Of a stretch of 64,000 bases of DNA, positions 28,502-39,318 are shown piece by piece (positions within the stretch are counted from its first letter, which is position 1; every line of letters begins with the position of its first letter). The translations under genes were made by a program, and so were the position numbers. The stretch comes from Lumbricus rubellus (Eukaryota > Annelida > Clitellata > Crassiclitellata > Lumbricidae). Under the pieces are notes generated by a model, which was not told the origin of the DNA, did not search any database, and saw only the letters and a program-made list of their open reading frames with translations. The stretch covers positions 19,071,156 to 19,135,155 of the forward strand of contig OX243817.1 in assembly GCA_945859605.1 (NCBI GenBank), written 5' to 3'.

Positions 28502-28943
28502 ATAGGCCTACATAAAATTATATATTAGAATAGGGCCTACGATAAATTGTTATTACAACCAAATGGAATTAATACATTTAGGCAGCATAAATATTATACA
28601 TAGCCTAATTATCTGCTTTATCGTCACACCTGTTTAAGAGAAGCGTGTTACGTAACGAAGTTCTACTGCTGCATAGCTTAACGTAAAAATAATAGGCCTA
28701 ATTAATCAGTCCACCATTTATATAGAGCCATTCAGTAGCACCCCGAAGGCAGAGCTGATTAATTGCCACAGGTATCTCTGAAGAGACGTCGCAGACTATA
28801 ATAGGTATCCTGCACAGGTGCAGAGGCGTGCAATTAATGAGCTTCATCGATTGATTCTTTGGTAGCCTTAGTAGCCTAATACTGGCCATGGTACGTAGAT
28901 CTATTAATAGCCTAATATACTGGCCATGGTACGTAGTTCTACC
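28502..28943. other. no gene; short flank with TAGGCCTA octamers
   Basis: Unique-looking sequence; nothing coding is recognised. Confidence 0.5.
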
Positions 28944-29187
28944 CAGTGGCGCAACTAGGGGGGTGCTGGGGGGTGCTTGAGCACCCCCCAGGCTAAAAAG
29001 GTGACCCATGCAATTTTTCCAAATCCGAGGAGTTTTTTGGTGCGTGGGGGGGGGGGGGGTAGGGGTCATTCGGTCTTTAAGATTACACAATCAACCAAGT
29101 TCCTTTGGCACTCGCTACTTCGCACCATCGGCGCTTACAATAATAATTCTGAGCACCCCCCAGAAAAATTTTCTGGTTGCGCCCCTG
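28944..29187. mobile_element. hAT-type MITE, 244 bp
   Basis: Terminal inverted repeat CAGTGGCGCAAC / GTTGCGCCCCTG with one mismatch, flanked by an exact 8-bp duplication GTTCTACC (28936-28943 and 29188-29195). The 8-bp length is the hAT signature. Inside are two copies of a GAGCACCCCCC segment. Confidence 0.85.
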
Positions 29188-29702
29188 GTTCTACCCCTAC
29201 AGAAATTGGTACGGTGATACTGAAAACATTGCTCTTCCGCAAATCCTATCCTGATTCTTCTGATTCTCCTCACATCCCTCGTCATTTCAACCCTAAACAT
29301 CACCCACCTTAGCCGTCCATCTGTCTGCCTGCCTGACTCTCCGGACTTGACCCGCTGCCTATCGATTTTGTTTTGATTAAGCGCCTGTGCATAAGCTGGT
29401 TCCCGCGACTTCGCTTTTGTGGGCGCTGTAGAAGTCTCGAGATTACGATTACGATCGGGTGTTTTCAGAGGTGTTGGTTGTTGTCCTGTCACTCCTGTGT
29501 CATGGAAATCTGTTGGATTGATTGGTCCAATGCGTTGGTCGCAAAAAGCCAATCTCAAAGAACCTCAGTCGACTTAATTGTTCTCCATAAAATAATATCC
29601 TCATGCTGTCGTTCTAATGAAACGCGCGCGCATCTCGATGCATCTCAAAAGGTGCAATCGGCTGCATGACGATAATTAAGTTCATTAAAGATTTTATCAT
29701 GA
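29188..29702. other. no gene recognised
   Basis: Low-complexity-free sequence between the MITE and a microsatellite. Frames here show no domain. Confidence 0.5.
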
Positions 29703-29923
29703 GGAGAAGGAGGAGGAGGAGGAGGAGGAGGAGGAGGAGGAGGAGGAGGAGGAGGAGGAGGAGGAGGAGGAGGAGGAGGAGGAGGAGGAGGAGGAGGAGG
29801 AGGAGGAGGAGGAGGAGGAGGAGGAGGAGGAGGAGGAGGAGGAGGAAGAAGAAGAAGAAGAAGAAGAAGAAGAAGAAGAAGAAGAAGAAGAAGAAGAAGA
29901 AGAAGAAGAAGAAGAAGAAGGTG
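29703..29923. repeat. GAG then GAA trinucleotide microsatellite
   Basis: About 145 bases of pure GAG followed by about 75 of GAA. Poly-Arg/Lys, poly-Ser or poly-Leu/Phe frames here are artefacts. Confidence 0.95.
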
Positions 29924-30098
29924 ATGTTCGTTGCCATGCAGCCGGCCGGAGGTTGCATGTTCGAATCCATCTCAAGTCGCCGCGTAGGAACCTTGGGCAA
30001 GTCCAGCACTCACAATTGCTCAGCGCTTCGGCGTGAAACTCCGATGCAGTGTCCGCGCTGTAGTCGTGAGCGCCTCTGAGTACAGTGCAAGTGCACAT
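29924..30098 (+). mobile_element. SINE family A copy, head truncated
   Basis: TTCGTTGCCATGCAGCCGG, a TTCGAATCC B box and the body block (CAGCGCTTCGGCGTGAAACT) match 34511-34698. The A-box side is replaced by the GAA repeat. Confidence 0.7.
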
Positions 30099-30104
30099 GC
30101 AAAC

Positions 30105-30142
30105 ATCATCATCATCGTCGTCGTCGTCGTCGTCGTCATCAA

Positions 30143-30198
<56 letters not shown>

Positions 30199-30216
30199 AC
30201 AACAACAACAACAACA
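30105..30216. repeat. CAT/CGT/CAA trinucleotide microsatellite
   Basis: Runs of ATC, GTC, ATC and AAC in order, directly after the SINE tail, as often seen at SINE 3' ends. Confidence 0.95.
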
Positions 30217-31364
30217 ATATTGTAGTCGCTGCAGAGCCTTCGCAATCAGAGGTCTCAAACCAGGGTTTTCTTAATGTGCCGTTCTACACAAAATGTGCAG
30301 TTCTAAATGGATCTGTGCAGTTGTAAATGCACTTCTGTGCTGATGAAAATAGTTTTAAAATGTCATTTTCAGCCGATTTGGAACAATTTAACCTACCATG
30401 GACGATGAGAAGGAAAGAATTAGGCTAAGAGGTTGTGGAGTTCAAAATATTTCTTAAAAGAAGCGCTGCTCAAAACTAGTCTTGCCTTTTAAAGCATCGG
30501 CTATAATAGACCTAATAGGCTATTATGAGCTTACATACCTGCTCCCATCTCAGGACACTGCTTGATTACGACTAGGCAATAACAGCTAGTGGTGTACAGG
30601 CCTAGAACTGTGGATTATCATATCACAATAGCACATGCAAATTGTAAGTGATGCACGAGAATATTAATTTTAAACTGGACTTGGTAACATAATGATGGAG
30701 TTTCGGAATTAGGTTTTCTCAGCCACTTCCTTTTATGAGTGTGGTTATGCGCTATACTATTGATAGTAAGTTCCATGCCTTCTCACTGAATTATATAATG
30801 TCTTTCTTCGCAGCGTTAATCTCGTCTATGGTCTCGCTAGAAACTCGCTGTTCATTTCCTGTCCTTCCTAAGTGAGTTGATAGTGGAGAGACAATACAAG
30901 GCGGTGAAGATTTAAGACAATAATGTGCAGATTTAAGTATAACTTGTAGTTGATAAAATTTACGTAGCTTCCTACTACTGGCAAATTGCAATGAGGGTGA
31001 TCGTTGTTGCGACCAGCGTAAATTTGTAATTGTATTTAATTGTTCGTAAACTTTTAAAATAATCGAGACCACGTGCTCTAGATCTTGTCACAAAAGTGAA
31101 AAATTTCGCAAATTTTCGGCTGCCAGTCTACTTTTCAATGGCTGAGTGGCTATCTTACAATTGCTCTTGATATTTGAAGGCTATTATTTTTTGGCAGATT
31201 AAGTTTGCAAGGAGTAAGTTGTGTACATAATTCAAGCAAGCTCATCTTTTGATTTCAGTTTGTTTAATTCATTCTCCGATTGGTCTTGTTTCTAAAATAT
31301 TTTATCCTTTGGAATAATTTTCTTGACCGTAACTGTTGTTTACAAATATTTAAATTGGCTAATT
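30217..31364 (+). other. possible 5' part of snoRNA host gene
   Basis: An acceptor-like TTTCTTCGCAG ends at about 30815 and a donor-like AA/GTGAGT lies near 30870. A second donor-like GGA/GTAAGT lies at 31214. These would be exons of a host transcript for the snoRNAs below. The splice calls are weak inference; no protein is coded. Confidence 0.25.
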
Positions 31365-31450
31365 TTCAGAGCTTTCGGTGATGATTTGCATACCGCCCCA
31401 GTCTGATTTTCAATGTTGATTGGTTAACCATATCTGATGATTGCTCTGAA
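31365..31450 (+). ncRNA. SNORD31: C/D-box snoRNA, SNORD31-like, copy 1
   Basis: Box C GTGATGA at 31378-31384, D' CTGA at 31403-31406, D CTGA at 31434-31437, and a perfect 8-bp terminal stem (TTCAGAGC / GCTCTGAA). The guide before D' is ATACCGCCCCAGT. It is complementary to the highly conserved ACUGGGGCGGU segment of large-subunit rRNA. This is the known target of SNORD31, which directs a G 2'-O-methylation there; the fifth base from D' pairs with a G as the rule requires. Confidence 0.85.
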
Positions 31451-31761
31451 TACAGTCAAATATTCATGAAAAGGCAGAAAAGCCATTATTAAACACCTTG
31501 TTACTGTTTTTTGTGGACTTAATTTTACATAGTGGTGTCGAGTAAGTTGGTTGCCTTGTGTAGCTTTTGTGTAGTGCTGGGAAATTTGAACTTTTTCCTT
31601 AGATTTATATTTATGCAGAGCATTGCAGATGCAGTAATGCTTACCATATTAGCATTCATAGCCAATTGCATGTATTGAAATACCACTCAATGTTGACATA
31701 TGCCAAAAATTGCTGAATCTGCTTTGTTAGATATGATATTTATTCAGTATAAGTACGTTTA

Positions 31762-31847
31762 TTCAGAGCTTTCAGTGATGAATTTTTACCGCCCCAGTCT
31801 GATTTTAGGTGACTGATTGGTTAACCATGTCTGATGATGGCTCTGAA
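31762..31847 (+). ncRNA. SNORD31: C/D-box snoRNA, SNORD31-like, copy 2
   Basis: Box C GTGATGA at 31775-31781, D' CTGA at 31799-31802, D CTGA at 31831-31834, 8-bp terminal stem TTCAGAGC / GCTCTGAA. The guide TACCGCCCCAGT is kept. It is 397 bp after copy 1, with a GTAAG donor-like site between them at 31542. Confidence 0.85.
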
Positions 31848-32158
31848 TATCCAGTTTAATAACTTGATAATGTACCTTTACCACAAAATTTCGTATATAT
31901 ACACAAACCCATTGTTTTATCACCATGTTTTTGTTTGGATTTTATTTAAGCTAGGGGGTAAGCGAGTTGACCTGATGTGGCTTTTGTGTGGTTAAGAATT
32001 GGGGTTTTACGTTCAATTTATATTCACGCTAATGTCTACCATATTTAGCATTATCCAATTGCATAACCAAACACTTATTTTAAAATCATTTGCTTAGTTA
32101 CTGAAACCATTTAAATAGTATATTTTGCTAAATATTAGTTAATAGCGTATAACATTTA

Positions 32159-32245
32159 TTCTGAGCTTCCAATGATGACTTTTATACCGCCCCAGTCTGA
32201 TGTTGCAATGACTGATCGGTTATACAGATCTGATGTTGGCTCTGT
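32159..32245 (+). ncRNA. SNORD31: C/D-box snoRNA, SNORD31-like, copy 3
   Basis: Box C ATGATGA at 32172-32178, D' CTGA at 32197-32200, D CTGA at 32230-32233. The guide ATACCGCCCCAGT is intact. The terminal stem is shorter (GAGC / GCTC) than in copies 1 and 2. A GTAAG donor-like site lies upstream at 31958. Confidence 0.78.
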
Positions 32246-32503
32246 TCATAACCAGCAGAATCTGGTTGTTATGCATTATTGTTTGGCAAATATGTATGTT
32301 AAATATTAGTAAATAAATTCTGCATGGCCATATGTATCACCACATTTTGTATCCACTAATCTGCTTTCAATTGTAAAAGTCTGTAAAGAGCTTTTTAAAA
32401 TCCTAATTAAATAGGCTTTTAAAAAAGGATGCACTTGTGTAATGCGTGCAGATTTTTTTCTTGAATTTTCGGAGTGAGATTTAGATCTTGTTGGTAGCAT
32501 TTC

Positions 32504-32580
32504 CAGAGCTGTTGATGTATTTTACATGGCCCAGTCTGATTTTTCAGTAAATTCTTGGTTTACCGTTTCTGATTGCTCTG
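32504..32580 (+). ncRNA. C/D-box snoRNA, degenerate SNORD31-like copy 4
   Basis: Terminal stem CAGAGC / GCTCTG, D' CTGA at 32536-32539 and D CTGA at 32569-32572 are present. Box C is altered (TTGATGT) and the guide reads ACATGGCCCAGT, mismatched to the rRNA target. Likely a decayed copy. Confidence 0.55.
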
Positions 32581-34510
32581 ACTGCAGAGCTTAAAGTGTA
32601 GAAAAATAAGTGCCTGGACACCCCTTTACTTTTTGGCAGGAAGGCGTTCAGATTTTAAAATAAGTGCATGGACACCATCCATGACTTTTCAGTGACACTT
32701 TAAATCCTGTCTGACTTTATGCTTATTTAATAAATTTTACGATTCTACCATAGCTGTAAAAATCATTTTTTAATATTCTTCTCAGAAAATCTTTTAAAAA
32801 TTTTATTTGTTGCATTTTTTTTTCCAGATTTTTTATATGACTGTATTTACTGCCTGTAGTAATTTTCGCTAATTGTATGTTTGTCCGATATCACTTACGC
32901 TGTCTTTGTGCTTTCAAGAATTCAGCTTCATAAGTCATTATTAGACCATTTTAATGTCATTTGAGAAATAAATGGCACATTGCAATCTTGAGATGAAATT
33001 TTAGAAAAAATTATTTGATATTGTGACCTGCTAAGTAGCTCAGGACTATCTTGGACAACGGACAATCTGATTCCACTACAACAAAATAAACTTATGCAAT
33101 TATATATCAGTCTGCAGTTATTCGTTGTAATAGTCCAGTAGCAGCAGAACTGTGTGCTGAACTTGATCATAAAAACAAAGAACAGTTTAACATTTAAATA
33201 GCTATTATAATAATTACAATAATTTCTTTATCGGCAATGGAATAATGAGTTATTTTGCTAATAAAATTATGGCATCTCAAATTGCCACCCGTTGGCCATT
33301 GCTATGTGGATAGTCGAAAAGAAATTGCTATTATTGTAGGTATATTTATCGAAGTCTTCCCACTGACATAATTATCTAGAGCAATTTTACTAAGATGACA
33401 ACAAATTTCTGCCATTGCAATGTTGAAATAAAAAATTCTTGTGGTGTAGGGCATATCGATGCATCTTCCAAATGACCGTCCGTTGGACGCTTGTTTGCCC
33501 CCCTTTCTAAGACTGATCCCGACTAGATCAAACACTGGTTGGAAAAACTTGAGAGGAGCAGAGACCGGAAGTCGAGAAAGGAAGAACAGAGAATGATCAG
33601 GTAGATATTTGGGTTGGGAGTATTGCATGGAGTTTCAGGTTAGGGATAGGACCTTGAAATGGGTTAACTTTGGAATTGTTAGCCAATTCTCACTCTTCAT
33701 ATTCCTAACAGTATACCACTACTAAGCATACTACTGCTAAGACGACGACTAATGATCAAAAAATGATTTTCCCTGCTCGCGGACTGCTATGCGACAGCGT
33801 CGTTCATTCTCTGTTGCTGGTCCTACCACCTGGAATGGTCTTCCTGTTACATTGCGCTTAATTCCCAGAGGTCACTCCGCTCTGTTTCTTAAGAACCTAA
33901 AAACTTAATTAGCCGTGGTTGGGCCGGGAGCGCTTCTGAGTAGCGGCTCAGTAACCTACCTTGAAGAGACGCTATATAAATTACCGAAATAAATATTACT
34001 ACTATAGTAGGCCAAGCCTACTATGCTCAGGGTGAGAATTGCCGGGAGGGTTGGGGGCCCTTTCAACCCTCCAGTCTTTCTTAAAGCCCCATGTTAAAGT
34101 GTTTTTCATAGTTCATATCCCGATTCCAAGTGGATAATGGTCCACCCCCAGTTATTTTTCCACAATTCTTACACTGTAATAATTATTACTACTAGGCCTA
34201 CAGCTATACTACTACGTAGGCTACTGCTTCTGCTACGTTTCCAATACCAAACTACAAATACTAGCCTCATGGGCGGAGTTTATCAGAAGGCCCAGATTCA
34301 GCTTTGTTACCATGAAAATAGTATCTTCCCGGGCTTAGCCCCCCCTCATGAAGGCATTAGTCCCTCCAAGGACGGAAATCAAAATCCGCCCATGACTAGC
34401 CTCCTACTACTAACTCATTGTATTAACTAGGCCTACAGTCAGGCCATCGAAATGAATTTTTAGGCTATAGACCTACAGTGTAGGCTTAACTGTAGCTAAA
34501 ATAAACTTGT
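32581..34510. other. intergenic, no gene
   Basis: A short AAAATAAGTGC(C/A)TGGACACC duplication lies near 32608 and 32660. Otherwise nothing but a repeat tail at 33913-33984 is recognised. Confidence 0.5.
33913..33984 (+). repeat. repeat family B tail (GCGCTATATAAATTA type)
   Basis: CTTCTGAGTAG...CCTTGAAGAGACGCTATATAAATTA matches similar tails at 46123, 53831 and 59357. This looks like the 3' part of another SINE family. Confidence 0.45.
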
Positions 34511-34698
34511 GGGGCGCGGTTGTGTAGTGGGATGTTCATTGCCTTGCAGCCGGAGGGTTGCATGTTCGAATCCACCTGGGCAAGTCATTCACTCGCAATT
34601 GCTCAGCGCTTCTGCGTGAAACTCCTATGCAGTGTCCGCGCTGTACTCGGAAACGCCTCTGATTATGGAGCTTTAGGGGGCGCTATGACAAGTGCACA
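34511..34698 (+). mobile_element. tRNA-derived SINE (family A), best copy
   Basis: It begins GGGGCGCGGTTGTGTAGTGG (A box) followed by GTTCGAATCC (B box), then GGGCAAGTC and CAGCGCTTCTGCGTGAAACT and ends in a GGGGCGCTATGACAAGTG tail. Confidence 0.75.
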
Positions 34699-37098
34699 TA
34701 GGCCTACAAACTGCATTTTTAGTGCTGTTCGTTTATTAGCTGGTCTAGGCCTAACCTTTGCATTAAGATTACGATACACATAGCCTAAGTCCATCGATCG
34801 GACCTCCATGTAGCATAGGCCTAATTGGGCAGCATGCAGGCCTAGGAAAAGGAAAAAAAGCGTTTGGACCTTCCCGCGACGAGTTGAGACGTTCGTGTTT
34901 CTTATTTGAGCTATGGGGTGGCTATGACAGCTGTCTTCTGAACCCGCCAATGTTTTTACTACGCGCGATCTGCTGGATGCGAATAACAAACAAGGTTCAG
35001 AATAGCGAAGAAAAGTTAATTTAATTTATTTTATTTTAAGTTTATTTTAGTTACAGACTTACAGTTAAACCTACTAAAAAGATTGGCGACGTTTCGAAGA
35101 GGCACATACATCGCGGATGATGATTTATGACGCTTTATTAATGTAGGCCTACATTTACATTTAGGTCATATTTTAGGTAAGCAAGTGGTGGCGCTCCAAT
35201 GCTTCCACGATGGCGTCATCAGAGGATGAATCTGCAATTGGGGAATGCGTAATCTGAAGTAAAAGTTAAGCTTGCTGTGTTGGTGGTTTTTGTTTAAAAT
35301 TCCGTTTTCTTTTTGTCTTAATTCTTTTTTATTTGGTAGTAGTAGCTTTATGTACTTGGTAAGTATTTTTTATTAGCTGCTGTTTTTATTTTCTCAGTTT
35401 ATTATCAAAATGTGGCTTTATACTAGCTGAGGTTCGATGAATAATGAGTGGTTGGGTGTGGAAATTTAATAACTATTGGGGGTGGGGGGGATTGCACATG
35501 TATGGATAATTGATGCAATGGTTGGCTTGTTTGTAAAAGTACAAATGACAGCGCTAGACTTGTGGACGCTTAGAAACACGACAGCATATTCAAATATAAA
35601 TATAGATTCAGATTCATTCAGGATATGTTCAGTTCCGGATTGGGCTAAACCGTAGTTTATTTCACTAAAAATTAATACAATGTATTTAATCCCGTCCTTT
35701 ACGTAGCCAGTCGGTTATAACAGAGGTCTATGGTATTTTCTTCTTGGCTTTAATGACAATTCAGAATTACCAGGCAGCTCGACAAGCTTTTAGTATCGGG
35801 CTGAACGTTTCAGGTGATTTGCAGTACTTTTTGTCATGCAACTGGAATTAACTAGAAGTCCAGCTAGAAGTCCTTCATTTGCTGTGAACTGCTTTGGTGG
35901 ACTTACAAATTGAATGTAGCTGCCCACTCTTGCACCACAGATATCGTTTTGTCAACATTTTCTAGGTCAGCGCTTTTTTTGCAGTGGAGCCACTCTATTC
36001 ACATCCCCGTTCATCATCATAGAGTTTTCTGCTATCATTAGGACTTTCAGTGTCATCATCATCTCTAATCATCATAACCTCTAATGCCGTTTCATTTAAT
36101 GTCCTGTGGTAGGTCTGTCAACACTGTGAAATGTGATGTGGTGTAGTATGATATCCACCCACTCTATGAATCTTACACTTGTCAAAGCCTAAACAATTTA
36201 ATGTTTTTTGGCTAAGGATAATCGTACTCTCAGGCTCTCAGCATACAAGTCAAGTGGAAACTTTACACCAACTTTTTACCTATATGTTTCCTGGCATAAT
36301 CAGAGCCACATCAACCAAAATTTCCAACCCCACAAACACATAAAAACAGTGTAACATTGCTCAAGTACCTGACATATATATTTAACCAGTTTTACTGGCA
36401 ATGGCATTGGCGATGCTGAGTAGGGATACCTGGGATCAGAACATGAGCACCATCTGAAATCATGAGTTCAAATGGCCATTTTCATCCAGGTATCGTAAAC
36501 TTATATAACTTTAACATTATTATTGTGCAAGACGGGAAGGGGCGGTGTGCAAGTGGGGAGAAAAGGATGGGTGGGAAGGGAATAGAAGGGAAGGGGTGTT
36601 TACTGAGCAACATCGGGAACCCCAGAAGTTGCGGACCTGCCTGTGAGGGGCTGGTGGACTGGGTTGGGGGATGAAAAACATAAACTCCCCAGCTAGTAAA
36701 AAAGATAAGAATATTATTTATTTGATTAATTGCTGTGGATCTGCATTTTGGTGTACAGAAAAAGTCAGACATTGTAATGAACACATATAAATTATAGAAC
36801 TTAAAAAGTCAGTCAAATTTAAAATAAAATACATGCAAAATCCAAAATTGTATACAGCCTAACAATGAAAGTTTTTCTCATAATATTGTCTGCCTGAGGG
36901 AATTGTGTTGTTATGGGTCCTTGGGCTTAGGTGGTGGAAGCATGCTTTTCACCTGTGAGAGTAGGTCATGTGGCACATGGTCTTCATCCACCAAGGCCCG
37001 TATTGTATGAGACGGTGTATCTCACTCCTAGCTTAAATCTGTCCTGTGCTGGAATAGTGGGATAATTTCGTATGCATGGGTCGTGATTAATTAGCGAG
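34699..37098. other. intergenic, no gene
   Basis: Contains several TAGGCCTA octamers up to 35151. No coding or RNA gene is recognised. Confidence 0.5.
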
Positions 37099-37320
37099 TT
37101 ATACTAGGAATGAGACTACTCTGAGTCTTAGGTAGGGGTAGCCGGCTACACCCAGCATTTCATAGGATTTATTGTGATTGAGCTTTAGATTGCATTCTGC
37201 AGCCCACCATGAAACATTTTCCAGTTCTAGTGGTATATTGATGCACTGTTGGATGAAGGTATTAATAATTATGAGGTTATGGTCTATCTGATTGGACCTG
37301 CTAGACAACCATATACTCAT
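37099..37320 (-). pseudogene. decayed non-LTR reverse transcriptase fragment
   Basis: A 73-codon frame includes WWAAECNLKLNHNKSYEM. This recalls the LINE pattern of a Trp-containing helix followed by LxLNxxKS before the active-site region. The rest is not recognised, so a chance match is possible. Confidence 0.35.
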
Positions 37321-38459
37321 AGTTTAAAGGAATTTTTAGAGCTGCACAACCCTTTTTTCCTTTCCCATCCTCTTTGGTAAATTACTCCCAATCGGATGAA
37401 AATGATGGTTTAAAAAAACTTTTTCTAGCATCACAGAAGTGTTTCTGTAACTGCACAAATCTATTTAGAACTGCACATTTTGTCAAGAACTGCGCACTAA
37501 GAAAAAAACCTCTGCATGCTGCTTTTGAAAGTTTCCCTGCTGCTGCAATCTAGTTTCAAAATATAATTCATTAGTAATACAGTGTGGACTCATTTTCAAC
37601 CTCACAGTTTGCACACTATTCTGTTTGATGCGGAAGTGTCATGTCCTTCAAAGCTATTAACATATTAAACATACAGTATTGGTTAAGACACAGCATAAGA
37701 ATTGCTGTATTAACTTTTAGAACATTATCCAATCTTATTTGCAACCTGGCTACATGTATGCTATTTTGCAAGGCTCTGCTTGATGACTTTAATGGTTAGT
37801 TAACGAGTATACAAGGTATTAGTTTGAATAACCATCACCTTATGCACTTTGTAACAATTAAGTTTGTCCTTGCTTGGTATTTGATAGTACTTACCCGGAT
37901 AAGCGATTTTTTTAGTTGTTTTGAGGTTTTTAAATTTTTTTAAATATTTTGTTCCAACGAAGTGTGATCTTGATGCTGAAGTTCAAGTTATACAAATATG
38001 GGTCAAATGTACAGTGTTAGCTTATCAATTTAGTTACAGTACATGTTGTGAAAGACAAATTTTATTTTGCCCTGGTCTGTACTGACATTTGAAGAATTTC
38101 TTTAAGTGGTGATACATAGATGTCTATTGACTGTTGTAAATAAATGCTGTAATAACAAGTATACTTGAGTCCGTGTGTATACTTTTTGTAATTTAATATT
38201 CAAGGGGATAAGTGATTTATGTTACATATAGAATGGATTTATACCAAATTGATGACCCTTTTTTGTATGCAAGATCCTTAGAATATAGTTGAAGGAGACA
38301 AACATCTTGAAATTGAATTGAATTTCTGAGCGCTCATTATGTCCGTCTGCAGATTTCCAGTCTACTCGTAACCATAATCTCCTAATTTCTAAAGCACCAC
38401 TCAAAAGCCAAGCACGAGGCACCAGCTTATTCACGAGCGCTGCGTTGTGTCTACTGAAT
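37321..38459. other. intergenic, no gene
   Basis: AT-rich; nothing recognised. Confidence 0.5.
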
Positions 38460-38754
38460 TTGATATGCCCAATTTAGAGCCTGAGACAGTTCTGAAAGGT
38501 GATGGTATTACCACTTTTTGATATGCCCAATTTAGAGCCTTCAGAGACATTTGTGAAAGGTGATGGTATTACCACTTTTTGATATGCCCGATTCAGAGCC
38601 TGAGACAGTTCTGAAAGGTGATTGTATTACCACTTTTTGATATGCCCAATTTAGAGCCTTCAGAGACAGTTGTGAAAGGTGATGGTATTACCACTTTTTG
38701 GTATGCCCAATTTAGAGCCTGAGGCAGTTGCGCAAGGTCATGGTATTACCACTT
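38460..38754. repeat. minisatellite of alternating 58 and 61 bp units (five copies)
   Basis: Units start TTGATATGCCC at 38460, 38519, 38580, 38638 and 38699 and end ATTACCACTT. The difference is GCCTGAGACAG versus GCCTTCAGAGACAG, alternating in order. Confidence 0.9.
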
Positions 38755-39318
38755 GATGTTTTACGGAGGAGCAGAGCAGGACATTGAGGTGGATTAATTC
38801 GGTGAAATTGAAATTCCTAGATTGTCTGTCAGACGTTGTTGTCTCGCATACAGTATAAATGCAATATTAAAATGTAGGCGACGACGCCCAAACCTTGCAA
38901 CTCTTGAAAGCCACGAATGTTCAGTGGTGCATGATGTTTGAGAGGCGGAGAAGAAGAAGAAGAAGAGAAAGGAGAACTGTGCGGTCGGTCGGTCGGCCGT
39001 GCTCGGCTGGTTTCCTTATTTGGAAAGAAGACATCGAGACCAAGGCTGTGTGTTGTGCTGTGCTGTGTGCAACTCTGTTGTTGTACAGTTGCGGTGTTGT
39101 GGGATAGGGATGATGATGTGGCCGAAAAACTGCTAATAAATGGAGTGACAGTTTAGTTGGAAGCGGCAGGTAGGTGGACTTATATATGTTCTGGCAGCTA
39201 TCAGCTTAGTCCTAGGCAAGTTGGTCTTTGGTGCAGTCGTGTGTGCTGCACGCCAGCATTCTGCACTGTCAGGTAACTGCTCTGAGGGCTACGCGAGCAG
39301 GTTATCAGGTATGGACAG
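38755..39318 (+). other. possible 5' untranslated exon of neurabin
   Basis: The block is richer in CG pairs than its surroundings and ends at a strong donor CAG/GTGAGT at 39318. Its position and orientation suit a first exon of the gene starting at 43062. No transcript evidence is available. Confidence 0.22.

Noticed and set aside
29614..30245. Poly-Arg/Lys, poly-Ser/Asp and poly-Leu/Phe frames
   Set aside because: Created by the GAG, GAA and CAT microsatellites.
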